A stretch of DNA of 64,000 nt. It comes from Rhodobacterales bacterium HKCCA1288 (lineage in GTDB: Bacteria; Pseudomonadota; Alphaproteobacteria; Rhodobacterales; Rhodobacteraceae). The stretch lies in assembly GCA_015693905.1 (NCBI GenBank), contig CP065161.1, positions 1,905,001 to 1,969,000 on the forward strand, read 5' to 3'. How positions within the stretch are numbered: position 1 is the first letter of the stretch; each line of letters opens with the position of its first letter. Position numbers and translations under genes: made by a program. The notes under the pieces were generated by a model. That model was given only the letters and a program-made list of their open reading frames with translations, did no database searches and was not told the origin of the DNA. This document shows, piece by piece, positions 27,481-44,537 of this stretch.

Positions 27481-27500
27481 CTGCCCTGTCTCAAGGGCAG
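27481..27500. repeat. Short inverted repeat in the ppaA-bchF region
   Basis: CTGCCCT (27481-27487) and AGGGCAG (27494-27500) flank six bases. On the plus strand TTGTTT follows, too weak to call a terminator. It lies 38 bases from the nearer PpsR box. Confidence 0.45.
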
Positions 27501-27537
27501 TTGTTTCGCCTGCAAGTGTCTCGCAAACGACCGCATC

Positions 27538-27555
27538 TGTCAAAGAAAATTGACA
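27538..27555. promoter_or_regulatory. PpsR/CrtJ-type operator, ppaA-bchF site 1
   Basis: TGTCAAAGAAAATTGACA is an exact TGT-N12-ACA palindrome, on the ppaA/aerR side of the divergent region, about 196 bases from the ppaA start. Confidence 0.86.
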
Positions 27556-27680
27556 ATTCCCTTGCGTCAACAAGCGCCAAAGCGCCGATGGGTGCCTTGG
27601 ATGCAAAAAATATTGGGAAATTAGCGCTCGTGCCACAGGGTCATTGCCCTTGCAAAACTGGCGACTGTCAAGTTCAAGAC

Positions 27681-27698
27681 TGTAAGTTTTAATTGACA
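27681..27698. promoter_or_regulatory. PpsR/CrtJ-type operator, ppaA-bchF site 2
   Basis: TGTAAGTTTTAATTGACA is an exact TGT-N12-ACA palindrome 56 bases before the bchF start. It likely controls the long bchFNBHLM-lhaA-puh operon. Its centre is 143 bases from site 1, so joint binding would need DNA looping. Confidence 0.86.
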
Positions 27699-27754
27699 CT
27701 TTACCCCTTTGAGGGCTAGCCTTTCCTTAATTGACAGACTGGAATCAAAGACAA

Positions 27755-35566
<7,812 letters not shown>

Positions 35567-35567
<1 letters not shown>

Positions 35568-36259
35568 TGGTCGCAACGCCGACATATGGCGCGACCCGCG
35601 CCCGTGTTGAAGAATATTTCGACAGAACCGCCACCAAAACGTGGGAGCGGCTGACCTCGGACGCGCCTGTCTCGCGCGTGCGCCAAACTGTGCGCGAAGG
35701 GCGTGATCAGATGCGCGCGATAATGCTTGGGCAATTGCCTGAGGATTTGACGGGATTGCGCATTTTGGATGCGGGCTGTGGTGCGGGGCAGATGACCGCT
35801 GAACTGGCTGCGCGGGGTGCATATGTAGTCGCGATTGATATCTCGCCCTCTTTGGTTGAAATCGCGAAAAAACGCCTTCCAGAAACTTTGCAATCTCAGG
35901 TCGAGTTCCGCGCAGGCGATATGCTGTCCCCTGATTTGGGCAGCTTTGATCATGTGATCGCGATGGACTCGATGATCTATTACGAGGCGCCAGATTTGGG
36001 CCGCGCCTTGGCGCAGCTCTGTCCGCGCGTTTCTGGTAAGGTGGTGTTCACAGTTGCACCGCGCACAGCGTTTTTGATGGCCTTTTGGGGTTTGGGAAAA
36101 TTGTTCCCGCGCTCGGATCGCTCGCCTGTGATGATCCCGCACACGGCGAAATATCTGCGTCATCATACGTCACAAACAGGGGCAACAGGCTCGATTTCCG
36201 AGGTCGCGCGCGTCTCGCGCGGGTTTTATATCTCCTCTTGTTTGGAGTATGTGAAATGA
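35567..36259 (+). CDS. bchM: BchM, Mg-protoporphyrin IX O-methyltransferase
   Basis: SAM-dependent enzyme that methylates the ring-C propionate of Mg-protoporphyrin IX, making the substrate of the cyclase AcsF. The 230-residue product has the SAM motif LRILDAGCGAGQMTAELA near residue 63 and the family C-terminus [18 protein letters not shown]. It is translationally coupled to bchL and to lhaA (ATGA overlap). Confidence 0.96.
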
Positions 36260-37677
36260 GCGCCTTGTCTCGCATCTCCACCAAATTCTTGCCCTTTGCA
36301 GATGCTGCAAGTGACGCGCTGCCTTTGGCACAATTGCTACGCTTGTCCTTGTTTCAGATCTCGGTTGGGATGGCGGGGGTCATGCTTTTGGGCACGCTGA
36401 ACCGCGTGATGATCGTAGAGCTGTCATTGCCCGCAACATTGGTGGCGATCATGGTCGCCTTGCCTGTGTTGATTGCGCCGTTTCGTGCCTTTTTGGGTCA
36501 CAAATCGGATCACCACCGCAGCGCGCTGGGGTGGAAGCGGATACCTTATTTGTGGTTTGGCACGCTGTGGCAGTTTGGTGGTCTCGCGATCATGCCTGCA
36601 AGCCTGTTGGTTTTGGGCGGTGATGTTGTGCACGAGGTGCCCTTTGCGGGTGAGGTTCTTGCGGGGCTTGCCTTTGTCATGACGGGGTTGGGGATGCATA
36701 TGACCCAAACCGCAGGGCTTGCTTTGGCTGCAGATCGCGCGACCGAGGACACACGGCCACGGGTCGTGGCGTTGCTCTATGTCATGTATTTGGTGGGCAT
36801 GGCGATTTCAGCCCTCGTGATTGGCTGGCTGCTGCGCGATTTCTCGGGCTTGACCCTGATCCGTGTCGTGCAAGGCGCGGCTGTTGCGACCTTGGTGCTG
36901 AATATGATTGCCCTTTGGAAGCAGGAAAAAGTCCGCCCGATGACCAAGGCCGAGCGGGAAGAGCCTGCGCCAAGTTTTGGCGATGCATGGCGCGATTTTG
37001 CGCGCGGTGGCCCTGCGGGCAGGCTTTTGGTTGTGGTGTTCCTTGGCACCATGGCCTTCAACATGCAGGATGTCTTGCTCGAACCCTATGGCGGCGAAAT
37101 CCTTGGGTTGAGCGTATCAAAAACAACGCTTTTGACCGCGACATGGTCAGCGGGGGCCTTAGTTGGTTTCGCGTTGGCCGCGCGTTGGCTGTCAGATGGC
37201 ATCAACCCCTATCGGATGGGCGCGCGCGGGATATTGGCGGGGCTTGCCGCGTTTTCCGCTGTGATTTTTGCAAATCCGATGGCGTCTGAATTTATGTTCT
37301 TCTCGGGCGCCTGCCTCATTGGTTTTGGCGGCGGCTTGTTTTCAGTTTCAACGCTCACCGCCGCAATGACCATGCCCGCCGAGGGCAGCGCGGGCCGTGG
37401 CTTGGCGCTTGGCGCATGGGGCGCGGCTCAGGCAACGGCCGCAGGTCTGTCCATCGCAATCGGGGGTGGCCTGCGTGACACGATTAACCAGATCGCCATC
37501 TCTGGCGGCTTGGGCGAGGCGTTGAATAGCCCCGCCACGGGCTATTCGGTCGTCTATCATTTTGAAATTTTGCTTCTGTTTTTCACCCTTGTCGCTTTGG
37601 GCCCACTTGTGCGGACGCAAAGCACATACTCGCGCGGGGAGGCCGGCAAGATCGGGCTCGCCGACCTGCCCACGTAA
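36256..37677 (+). CDS. lhaA: LhaA, LH1 assembly protein (BCH/PucC family)
   Basis: Polytopic membrane protein needed for LH1 assembly in Rhodobacter. The 473-residue product has about 12 membrane segments and the PucC-family signature [20 protein letters not shown], followed by [20 protein letters not shown]; the His-rich loop is typical of LhaA. The start [11 protein letters not shown] is chosen from the ATGA overlap with bchM; the open frame upstream lies inside bchM. It is the paralogue of the transporter at 22.8 kb. The puhA ribosome site follows after 26 bases. Confidence 0.95.
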   Translation: MSALSRISTKFLPFADAASDALPLAQLLRLSLFQISVGMAGVMLLGTLNRVMIVELSLPATLVAIMVALPVLIAPFRAFLGHKSDHHRSALGWKRIPYLWFGTLWQFGGLAIMPASLLVLGGDVVHEVPFAGEVLAGLAFVMTGLGMHMTQTAGLALAADRATEDTRPRVVALLYVMYLVGMAISALVIGWLLRDFSGLTLIRVVQGAAVATLVLNMIALWKQEKVRPMTKAEREEPAPSFGDAWRDFARGGPAGRLLVVVFLGTMAFNMQDVLLEPYGGEILGLSVSKTTLLTATWSAGALVGFALAARWLSDGINPYRMGARGILAGLAAFSAVIFANPMASEFMFFSGACLIGFGGGLFSVSTLTAAMTMPAEGSAGRGLALGAWGAAQATAAGLSIAIGGGLRDTINQIAISGGLGEALNSPATGYSVVYHFEILLLFFTLVALGPLVRTQSTYSRGEAGKIGLADLPT

Positions 37678-37703
37678 CCGCCGAACCTAGGAGGATAAAA
37701 TCC

Positions 37704-38465
37704 ATGGAAAATGCATTTTTCGGCAATTTTGATCTGGCCAGCCTGTCTATTTGGCTGTTTTGGATCTTCTTCGCCCTACTGATTTACTATCTGCAAACTG
37801 AAAATATGCGGGAAGGTTATCCGCTGGAGAATGATGATGGCAGCGTTTCCGCCAATCAGGGGCCTTTTCCTTTGCCAAAGGAAAAGACGTTCAAACTGAT
37901 GCATGGCCGCGGTGAAGTCACTGTTCCAGGCAAGGATGTGCAAGCGCGTGACAATCTGGCTCTGCGTCAGACCAATGCTGCGAATGGCTATCCGTTTGAG
38001 CCCACTGGCGATCCAATGGTTGATGGTGTTGGCCCTGCAAGCTGGGCAAAGCGCCGTGACCTGCCCGAATTGGACGGCCATGGTCATCCGAAAATTGTCC
38101 CTATGGGGCAGATGGACGATTACCGCGTTTCAGCGGGTCGTGATCCGCGTGGCCTTGCGGTTATCGCGGGGGATGGCGCTGCAGCAGGCACTGTGACTGA
38201 TATGTGGGTCGATGCGCCCGAGCAATTGGTGCGGTATCTTGAGGTTGAAGTTGCTGACGGAACCGCCCGCTTGGTTCCGATCCAGATGGCCAAGATCAAA
38301 TCTGACCGCGTTGTCGTCAATTCGATCTTTGCAGAGCAGTTCACCAAAGTCCCTGTCACCAAGTCACCCAATCAAGTGACCTTGCTTGAGGAAGATAAAA
38401 TCTCAGGCTTCTACGGTGGCGGCACGCTCTACGCCTCCCAAGAGCGGACAGACCCGCTTTTGTAA
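37704..38465 (+). CDS. puhA: PuhA, reaction centre H subunit
   Basis: Caps the cytoplasmic face of PufLM and shapes proton transfer to quinone B. The 253-residue product has one N-terminal membrane helix (about residues 12-31), then [15 protein letters not shown] and a cytoplasmic PRC-barrel domain with the GTVTDMWVD stretch. A strong AGGAGG site lies 12 bases before the ATG. It begins the puhABC set of structural and assembly genes. Confidence 0.98.
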   Translation: MENAFFGNFDLASLSIWLFWIFFALLIYYLQTENMREGYPLENDDGSVSANQGPFPLPKEKTFKLMHGRGEVTVPGKDVQARDNLALRQTNAANGYPFEPTGDPMVDGVGPASWAKRRDLPELDGHGHPKIVPMGQMDDYRVSAGRDPRGLAVIAGDGAAAGTVTDMWVDAPEQLVRYLEVEVADGTARLVPIQMAKIKSDRVVVNSIFAEQFTKVPVTKSPNQVTLLEEDKISGFYGGGTLYASQERTDPLL

Positions 38466-38495
38466 TTTCTTACCACCTCTAAAGGAGGACGACCC

Positions 38496-39134
38496 ATGCC
38501 ACATGACGACTTTCAGACCGAGCCTGTTCGTGGTTTGCCCGAAAAGCCCCCTGCTGGAGAAGAAATTCTTTGGCAGGGCGCACCCCATTGGTTTGCTCTG
38601 GCGAAAGATGCGCTGAGTTTCTGGTGGGTCGTTGGATATTTCCTATTCCTCTTCGCTTGGCGCACCACATCTGGGGCTGCCGTCACCTCATGGGCCGACA
38701 GTGCGATTGCTGCATCCTTCTTCTTGGTGCTTGGCGCGATTGTTGCGGTTCTGCTTTTGGGTGTGGCCTATGTCCAAGCCAAAGCAACGGTTTACACCAT
38801 CACAAATCGCCGTGTTGCCATGCGGATTGGTGCGGCTTTGACGATGACGTTGAACCTGCCCTACCGTCAGGTGGCCAATGCGAATTTGGGATTGCGCAAG
38901 GATGGGACTGGCACGATTGCCTTGGAATTGATGCCATCCAATGTGCGGTTATCCTATCTGAACACATGGCCCCATGTGCGGCCATGGGTGATGAAAAACA
39001 CCCAACCTGCGTTGCGTTGCATTCCTGATGCGCAAAACGTGGCTGCGATCCTGTCTGAGGCGGCAGAAACCGTGGTCAGCCAACCCGTTGTCAAACGTGA
39101 TCCTGCGCCAAGTGGCGCGGTTGCGGCAGAATAA
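38496..39134 (+). CDS. puhB: PuhB, photosynthetic complex assembly protein
   Basis: Membrane protein that aids reaction centre assembly. The 212-residue product has a Pro-rich N-terminus (GLPEKPPAGEEILWQGAP), two hydrophobic segments near residues 43-60 and 68-92, and a PH-like domain with VYTITNRRVAMRIG, matching the PuhB family. An AAAGGAGG site precedes the ATG. It lies 30 bases after puhA and 13 bases before puhC. Confidence 0.94.
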   Translation: MPHDDFQTEPVRGLPEKPPAGEEILWQGAPHWFALAKDALSFWWVVGYFLFLFAWRTTSGAAVTSWADSAIAASFFLVLGAIVAVLLLGVAYVQAKATVYTITNRRVAMRIGAALTMTLNLPYRQVANANLGLRKDGTGTIALELMPSNVRLSYLNTWPHVRPWVMKNTQPALRCIPDAQNVAAILSEAAETVVSQPVVKRDPAPSGAVAAE

Positions 39135-39147
39135 GGGGGATCTGATT

Positions 39148-39621
39148 ATGGCAATGAGCCCTGAAGATAAACTGGTCGAACGTGACCGCGAAATGGTGCC
39201 CAAGGTTCTGGTGCGCGCAATGTTTGTGCTGTGCATGAGCGTTCTTGTCATCGTGACCTATGCCAAGCTGACGGATCGCCCGCTCGCGGCAATGCCCCCA
39301 TCCGCGGATGAACTGCCCGTTGTGGAAGAGCGGTTGATCCAGATTTTTGGCTCTATGGATGGATCAGCACGCGTGATGGATACCGAAGGCAATGTGATTG
39401 TCACCTTGAGCAAAGAGGAAGGTGGCTTTGTCGCGGGGATTTATCGCGTGCTTGAACGCCGCCGCGGCGCTGTTGGCGCATCTGGCAGCGATCCAATCCG
39501 TTTGGTTCGAATGGCCGATGGCCGCCTCGCCCTACGCGATGATCTGACGGATTTCCGCACCGAGCTTTATGGCTTTGGCGCGGATAACGAGCGGGTTTTT
39601 GCCCGCATCATGGAGGAATGA
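39148..39621 (+). CDS. puhC: PuhC, photosynthetic complex assembly protein
   Basis: A 157-residue protein with one membrane segment (about residues 22-42, VLVRAMFVLCMSVLVIVTYA) and a periplasmic domain with VEERLIQIFGSMDGSARV and GGFVAGIYRVLERRR, the conserved core of the PuhC family that affects reaction centre and LH1 levels. The start ATG at 39148 follows AAGGGGG by about 8 bases; the longer open frame starts inside puhB and is rejected. It is followed by a 98-residue gene after 3 bases. Confidence 0.93.
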   Translation: MAMSPEDKLVERDREMVPKVLVRAMFVLCMSVLVIVTYAKLTDRPLAAMPPSADELPVVEERLIQIFGSMDGSARVMDTEGNVIVTLSKEEGGFVAGIYRVLERRRGAVGASGSDPIRLVRMADGRLALRDDLTDFRTELYGFGADNERVFARIMEE

Positions 39622-39624
39622 CCC

Positions 39625-39921
39625 ATGGGATGGATGACCAGAACGACCGAAACGGCCCCTTGCGAGGTTGAGGTGAGCCACAAATTCGAAAGCCTGCACG
39701 CGCATGTGAAATTCTTGAACGGCGCAACCATTAATCCAGGTGACGAGGTATTGGTGCATGGCGCACCAGTGATGGCGCCTTATGGCGAAGTGGTGTGTGA
39801 AACCCGCACCGCCACGATCACCCGCGCCAGCAAAATCGAACAGCTTTGGACAAAAATGACAGGTGATTTCGAGTTCATGGAGCTGTGTGAATTTAGTTTC
39901 TCAGAGGAGGTTTCGCTATGA
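39625..39921 (+). CDS. Small conserved-looking protein of unknown function between puhC and acsF
   Basis: A 98-residue soluble protein with no membrane segment or signal peptide. It has three cysteines (residues 13, 59 and 88), a Gly-Pro-poor beta-rich middle containing FLNGATINPGDEVLVHGAP, and an acidic C-terminus with ELCEFSFSEE. GGAGG lies 5-9 bases before the start and its stop overlaps the acsF ATG, so it is co-translated with the cyclase. Small open frames occur at this place in other photosynthesis clusters, but I do not recognise a domain. A link with AcsF or with assembly is only a guess from position. Confidence 0.85.
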   Translation: MGWMTRTTETAPCEVEVSHKFESLHAHVKFLNGATINPGDEVLVHGAPVMAPYGEVVCETRTATITRASKIEQLWTKMTGDFEFMELCEFSFSEEVSL

Positions 39922-41036
39922 ATGTCCAAGCAAAACATTCCGCAGATGCGACCACCGTTGAAGACGCTTTGGCGGCACGCAATTACGAACAAGCAGTGGT
40001 TGATAGTGAAAGCGCAACCGCGCTTGCGATGCAAAACACGCTTTTGACCCCGCGGTTTTACACGACCAATTTTGACGAATTGGATGCGATTGATGTTTCA
40101 TCAGTCCGCAGCGATTGGGATCAGCTGATTGATCAAATGAAATCCGACCCCAATAAGGGCCATTTCAAGAAAAACGAAGATTGGGATCACATCGATTGGG
40201 ATGGGATGGAGCCAAAGCTGAAAAAGGAATTCATTGATTTCCTTGTTTCCTCCTGCACGGCCGAATTCTCGGGCTGTGTTCTCTACAAAGAAATGAAACG
40301 GCGCGGCAGCAATGAGGACATCACCACATTGTTCCAGTTGATGGCCCGTGATGAAGCCCGCCATGCAGGTTTTATCAATGACGCGCTGCGGGAAGCGGGG
40401 ATTGCGGTGAATTTGGGCTTTCTGACGCAAGCCAAGAAATACACCTATTTCCAGCCAAAATTCATCTATTACGCCACATATCTGTCCGAAAAGATCGGCT
40501 ATGCGCGTTATATCACCATCTTCCGCCATCTTGAGGCGCATCCTGAACATCGGTTCCATCCGATTTTCAAATGGTTCAAGGAATGGTGCAATGATGAGTT
40601 CAGCCATGGCGAGGCATTCGCGCTGTTGATGAAGACTGACCCCAAGTTGACGCGTGGCGTGAATGTTTTGTGGATCAAATTCTTCCTCACGGCCGTGTTC
40701 GCAACGATGTATGTGCGCGACCACCAACGCCCCGCTTTTCACGAGGCTTTGGGTGTAGATACCGATTGGTATGGCCACGAAGTGTTCCGCAAAACCAGTG
40801 ACATCTCAAAGCAGATTTTCCCAATCACTTTGGACATTGATCATCCCCGTTGGCAGAAAGGTCTGACGGCCTTGCAAGCCGCCAATGCGGATTTGGCCGA
40901 TGCCAAGGCGCATGGCAAATTCTTCAAGCGAATTGGCGCCAGCATTCGTGCGGGTCTGGCCTTTGTGGCGCTGTATACGATCCCTGCCAAATCTCATGCC
41001 GTGCCTGTGAGCACGCGGATGGAGCCTGTCTATTGA
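39918..41036 (+). CDS. acsF: AcsF, aerobic Mg-protoporphyrin IX monomethyl ester oxidative cyclase
   Basis: Di-iron enzyme that uses oxygen to form the isocyclic ring E. The 372-residue product carries the two iron-ligand sequences DEARHAGF near residue 144 and DEFSHGEAF near residue 225, and CTAEFSGCVLYKE supplying a further Glu. The start overlaps the stop of the 98-residue gene. No oxygen-independent BchE is present in the window, so ring formation here appears to depend on oxygen. Confidence 0.97.
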   Translation: MNVQAKHSADATTVEDALAARNYEQAVVDSESATALAMQNTLLTPRFYTTNFDELDAIDVSSVRSDWDQLIDQMKSDPNKGHFKKNEDWDHIDWDGMEPKLKKEFIDFLVSSCTAEFSGCVLYKEMKRRGSNEDITTLFQLMARDEARHAGFINDALREAGIAVNLGFLTQAKKYTYFQPKFIYYATYLSEKIGYARYITIFRHLEAHPEHRFHPIFKWFKEWCNDEFSHGEAFALLMKTDPKLTRGVNVLWIKFFLTAVFATMYVRDHQRPAFHEALGVDTDWYGHEVFRKTSDISKQIFPITLDIDHPRWQKGLTALQAANADLADAKAHGKFFKRIGASIRAGLAFVALYTIPAKSHAVPVSTRMEPVY

Positions 41037-41872
41037 TCGCGGCTGCGCTGCATAATCCTTGGGTGGCGGCCTTGGTCGCCTTGTTCCTGTGGTGGTTTTC
41101 CACAGGGGCAATCCTTTTGGTTGTGCGGCGCGCAGATCAGGCAGGTCGTCAGGCCCGAATTTGGGCCGTTTTGATGAACCTGCCCTTTTTGATCTTGGGT
41201 GCGGTTGGGTTTTTGGAATCCCGCTATGACGAGAGCCTAGCAGGGGTTTATGTGGCGTTTTTATCTGCCATTGCGCTTTGGGGTTGGATTGAGCTTGCCT
41301 TTTTGACGGGTGTCATCACAGGCCCCAATCGCAACCGTCTGAGGGATGGGGTTCCTGAGTGGGAACGCTTTATCCGCGCATGGGGCACCATTGCTTATCA
41401 TGAACTTCTGTTGGTGTTCATGATGGTGACGATGATCCTGTTTAGCCTTGATGCGGTGAACCCCTTTGGGATGTGGACATTCGCCATTCTGTTTTTCGCG
41501 CGGATCAGCGCCAAGCTGAACCTTTATCTTGGGGTGCGAAAAATCAATGTGGAATTCATTCCCGAACCCCTGAACCATTTGCCAAGTCACTTTCGCACCG
41601 CGCGGATGAATTGGCTGTTTCCGCTCTCGATCACGGGCCTCAGCTTTGCCGCTGCCTGTTGGATGGAGCGGATTTGGAGCGCGCAAACCATGTCGCAAGA
41701 GATTGGTTTCGCTTTATTGGCAGCCCTGACCATGCTCGCTTTGTTGGAGCATTGGTTCATGGTTCTGCCCCTTCCCGATGAACGGCTGTGGCGGTGGATG
41801 CTTCCGTCTCGCCAAAGCAATGGCCAAGACGGCCCCCAGATCGCCATTTTGCAAAATGAGGACGTGCGATGA
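41033..41872 (+). CDS. puhE: PuhE, membrane protein (photosynthetic complex assembly protein 2)
   Basis: A 279-residue polytopic membrane protein of the PuhE family, with about seven hydrophobic segments and the conserved [18 protein letters not shown] near residue 160. The frame is open back into acsF, but family-like sequence begins with [20 protein letters not shown]. The only ordinary start codon there is a TTG at 41033 that overlaps the acsF stop as TTGA, so I use it. It ends in a four-base overlap with hemA. Confidence 0.9.
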   Translation: MIAAALHNPWVAALVALFLWWFSTGAILLVVRRADQAGRQARIWAVLMNLPFLILGAVGFLESRYDESLAGVYVAFLSAIALWGWIELAFLTGVITGPNRNRLRDGVPEWERFIRAWGTIAYHELLLVFMMVTMILFSLDAVNPFGMWTFAILFFARISAKLNLYLGVRKINVEFIPEPLNHLPSHFRTARMNWLFPLSITGLSFAAACWMERIWSAQTMSQEIGFALLAALTMLALLEHWFMVLPLPDERLWRWMLPSRQSNGQDGPQIAILQNEDVR

Positions 41873-43080
41873 ATTTTGACAAACTCTTTCAGAGCCAGTT
41901 GGACACCCTGAAACAAGAGGGCAATTATCGCGTCTTCGCAGAATTGCAGCGCAAATGTGGAGATTTCCCCCGTGTCCAAAATCACGGCGAAGGTCAAGAA
42001 GAAGTCACTGTTTGGTGCTCAAATGACTATTTGGGCATGGGCCAGCACCCCGATGTGATCAAGGCAATGATCGACACAGTCGAGGCCTGCGGCACAGGTG
42101 CAGGCGGCACGCGCAATATCTCGGGCAATGCCTATCACCACAAATTGCTCGAGGCGGAATTGGCTGACCTGCACGGTAAGGAAGCGGCCCTTCTGTTCAC
42201 TTCGGGCTATGTTTCAAATTGGGCCGCCCTGTCGACTTTGGGCAGCCGTCTTCCGAATGCGGTGATTTTGTCGGATGCGTTGAATCACGCCTCTATGATT
42301 GAGGGCATCCGTCATGCACGATGCGAAAAGCGGGTTTGGAAGCACAACGATGTCGCTGATTTGGATCGGCAATTGGCAGAATTGCCCGCCAATGCGACCA
42401 AGATTGTCGCGTTTGAATCGGTCTATTCGATGGATGGTGACATTGCGCCGATCCGCGAGATCGTTGAAGTGGCCGAAAAGCACGGCGCGATGACCTATAT
42501 TGACGAGGTTCACGCGGTCGGCATGTATGGCCCGCGCGGCGGCGGTGTCGCTGAGCGCGAAGGGCTGATGGATCGCATCACCCTGATCGAAGGCACGCTT
42601 GGCAAGGCCTATGGTGTGGTCGGTGGCTATATCACGGGCAGCCATGCATTGGTGGATTTCATCCGCAGCTTTGCCAGCGGGTTTATCTTTACAACGGCGC
42701 TGCCCCCTGCCGTTGCGGCGGCCGCGCGCGCCTCGATTCATCATCTGAAAAACTCAAGCTATGAGCGCGACATGCAGCAACGCCAAGTTGCTCGTTTGCG
42801 CGCCCGTCTTGATGCCGAAGGCATCCCGCATGTCCACAATGACAGCCACATCATTCCTGTGATGGTGAAAGACCCCGTGAAATGCAAAATGCTGTCGGAT
42901 ATTCTGATGGAACAATTCGGCATTTATGTGCAGCCAATCAATTATCCTACAGTTCCCAAAGGCACCGAGCGCCTGCGCTTTACCCCTGGCCCTTTGCACA
43001 CGGATGAGGACATCGAATATCTCGTTTTGGCCCTGAAAACACTCTGGAAACAATGCGCTGTTTCGCATGCAGTCGCGTAG
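41869..43080 (+). CDS. hemA: HemA, 5-aminolevulinate synthase
   Basis: PLP-dependent enzyme that condenses glycine and succinyl-CoA, the first step of tetrapyrrole synthesis by the C4 route of alphaproteobacteria. The 403-residue product contains [18 protein letters not shown] near residue 65, the PLP-aspartate region [18 protein letters not shown], and the lysine of [14 protein letters not shown] near residue 245. Being last in the bchF-puhE run, it ties precursor supply to pigment synthesis. Confidence 0.97.
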   Translation: MNFDKLFQSQLDTLKQEGNYRVFAELQRKCGDFPRVQNHGEGQEEVTVWCSNDYLGMGQHPDVIKAMIDTVEACGTGAGGTRNISGNAYHHKLLEAELADLHGKEAALLFTSGYVSNWAALSTLGSRLPNAVILSDALNHASMIEGIRHARCEKRVWKHNDVADLDRQLAELPANATKIVAFESVYSMDGDIAPIREIVEVAEKHGAMTYIDEVHAVGMYGPRGGGVAEREGLMDRITLIEGTLGKAYGVVGGYITGSHALVDFIRSFASGFIFTTALPPAVAAAARASIHHLKNSSYERDMQQRQVARLRARLDAEGIPHVHNDSHIIPVMVKDPVKCKMLSDILMEQFGIYVQPINYPTVPKGTERLRFTPGPLHTDEDIEYLVLALKTLWKQCAVSHAVA

Positions 43081-43141
43081 ATGTGACAAGTTTTCTGTAA
43101 ATTGCCCTTGGAGCGGCTTGAAAAAGGGCTAGGTTGCTGAG

Positions 43142-43157
43142 CGGTTACCTTTAACCG
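43142..43157. promoter_or_regulatory. Inverted repeat in the cycA leader
   Basis: CGGTTA and TAACCG flank CCTT, 14 bases before the cycA ATG and just upstream of its GGGAGAGAG ribosome site. It is a possible operator or leader hairpin; no binding protein is suggested by the sequence. Confidence 0.35.
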
Positions 43158-43171
43158 AGGGAGAGAGAACC

Positions 43172-43615
43172 ATGAAAAAATCTGCAATCATCGCAGCAGT
43201 CGCAGGACTATGCGCTGCAACGTCCGCCTTCGCGGATGGCCATGGCGCATCGGGTGATGCGGCTGCAGGTGAGCGTGTCTTCAATCAATGTGTCGCCTGC
43301 CACGTGGTGGCAAACGATGCAGGTGAAACTCTGGCAGGCCGCAATGGCCGCACAGGCCCAAATCTTTACGGCGTTGCAGGTCGTCCTGCGGCTTCGATCG
43401 AAGATTTCCGTTATTCTCCATCTATCACCGCCGCAGGTGAAGCAGGGGTTGTTTGGACGGAAGAGGCGTTTGTGGCCTATGTGCAAGACCCGACCGCCTT
43501 TTTGAGAGAAGCAACCGGTGACAACCGCGCACGCAGCGCTATGGCGTTCCGTGTCCGTGGTGAAGAAGACGCGAAAAACGTCTATGCATATCTTGCAAGC
43601 CTTGCGGCGCAGTAA
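43172..43615 (+). CDS. cycA: Cytochrome c2
   Basis: Periplasmic electron carrier between the cytochrome bc1 complex and PufC or the reaction centre. The 147-residue precursor has a Sec signal peptide cleaved after about A21 (SAFA), the haem motif CVACH at 40-44, TGPNLYGVAGR near residue 61, and M124 (SAMAFR) as the sixth ligand. The sequence matches the long c2 type of Rhodobacter, with the YVQDPTAFL segment. A 91-base gap separates it from hemA, and an intrinsic terminator follows. Confidence 0.95.
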   Translation: MKKSAIIAAVAGLCAATSAFADGHGASGDAAAGERVFNQCVACHVVANDAGETLAGRNGRTGPNLYGVAGRPAASIEDFRYSPSITAAGEAGVVWTEEAFVAYVQDPTAFLREATGDNRARSAMAFRVRGEEDAKNVYAYLASLAAQ

Positions 43616-43639
43616 CCGCATCGTTTTGTGACGGCAGTG

Positions 43640-43677
43640 AAAAGGGCAGACATTGATCTGCCCTTTTTCATTTTTTT
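43640..43677 (+). terminator. Intrinsic terminator after cycA
   Basis: AAAAGGGCAGA (43640-43650) pairs with TCTGCCCTTTT (43657-43667) around six bases, followed by a T-rich tract to 43677. It ends the long bchF-cycA unit and overlaps the stop codon of convergent bchO. The A-rich 5' arm may let it work on the minus strand as well. Confidence 0.9.
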
Positions 43678-44537
43678 CGATGCGATTGGACGAAGTCCGC
43701 GATCGCAGCAACCGCCTCGGCGGGATGTGATTCAGGCAAAAGATGCCCTGCATCTGAAATCACCTTCATGGTGCCCTGTGGCACCATCCCTTGGGCGCGT
43801 TTGGCGACCTCTAGTGCAACTGCTTGATCCTTAGCGCCATGCAAGAACAGGATTGGCGCTGTGATCTGGGGAAGGCTGCGGTGCAGCGCCTCTAAATCCC
43901 ACTGCGCCATCATTGCTAAAGTTGCTTCGATATGCGCGCGCCTGCGCATCAATTCGCGATAATGGCCCAAGGTTTCTGCGTCAGGTTCTGAGCCTGTTGT
44001 TTGCAAAATGGCAATCAGCCTGCGGTCACTCATCCCCGAGCCTAAGAAAAGCCCCGTCAGCGGGTTCATCGCCATCATTTTTGCCATGATCGGAAAGAGC
44101 CAACCCGCAGCGCCAGAGAAATTCTCAAGCGCCCCGTTGATCGCCACGACCCCTTGCGCAGTATCAGGCGCAAGCAGCATCAGCTGCAAGGCAATCGCGG
44201 CCCCCGCAGAATGGCCAATAATCACCTCGGGCGTGATGCCTTGGCCCTGCAGCAGCCGCAAAACGTCTTGCGCCATCAAGGACAGGGATGACCGACTGCG
44301 GGTGCCAGCACGGCTAAAGCCCTGACCTGGCAGATCAAAGGCAATGACGCGATGAGTTTGTGCCAATAGTGGCATCATGGCCCGCCAAGAATGCGTAGAT
44401 GCGCCTGCGCCATGGATCAAAACCAGATCAGGGCCTGTGCCCATAATCTGCACATGCCACCGATGGGGATGGGATGCGATGATTTGGCTATGGGCGCGCC
44501 ATGGCCAGTTGCTTGGAATATCCGCAAGCCCGCTCAT
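43668..44537 (-). CDS. bchO: BchO, alpha/beta-fold hydrolase of the Mg-chelatase operon
   Basis: A 289-residue alpha/beta-hydrolase found next to bchID in purple bacteria and often called a Mg-chelatase accessory protein; its substrate is unknown. It shows the nucleophile elbow GHSAGAA near residue 109, the oxyanion-hole region LIHGAGASTHSW near residue 40, and a likely catalytic His in DAGHLLPESHP. It overlaps bchD by four bases and ends inside the cycA terminator. Confidence 0.92.
   Translation of the reverse strand: MSGLADIPSNWPWRAHSQIIASHPHRWHVQIMGTGPDLVLIHGAGASTHSWRAMMPLLAQTHRVIAFDLPGQGFSRAGTRSRSSLSLMAQDVLRLLQGQGITPEVIIGHSAGAAIALQLMLLAPDTAQGVVAINGALENFSGAAGWLFPIMAKMMAMNPLTGLFLGSGMSDRRLIAILQTTGSEPDAETLGHYRELMRRRAHIEATLAMMAQWDLEALHRSLPQITAPILFLHGAKDQAVALEVAKRAQGMVPQGTMKVISDAGHLLPESHPAEAVAAIADFVQSHRKK

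Larger units (their letters stand above)
27343..27754. other. Divergent regulatory region between ppaA/aerR and bchF
   Basis: A 412-base stretch without an assigned gene. It holds two exact PpsR boxes (27538-27555, 27681-27698), a short hairpin (27481-27500) and a TGTCAAG half-site at 27666. The ppaA frame is open across most of it on the minus strand, so part could be coding for a longer PpaA/AerR. I could not place a convincing -35/-10 pair for either gene. Confidence 0.7.

Noticed and set aside
27666-27683. A third PpsR box in the ppaA-bchF region starting TGTCAAG
   Set aside because: The second half is TGT instead of ACA, so it is only a half-site beside the real box.
43081-43171. A PpsR box before cycA (TGTGACAAGTTTTCTGTA)
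   Set aside because: It lacks ACA at the right spacing; only a short unrelated inverted repeat is present.
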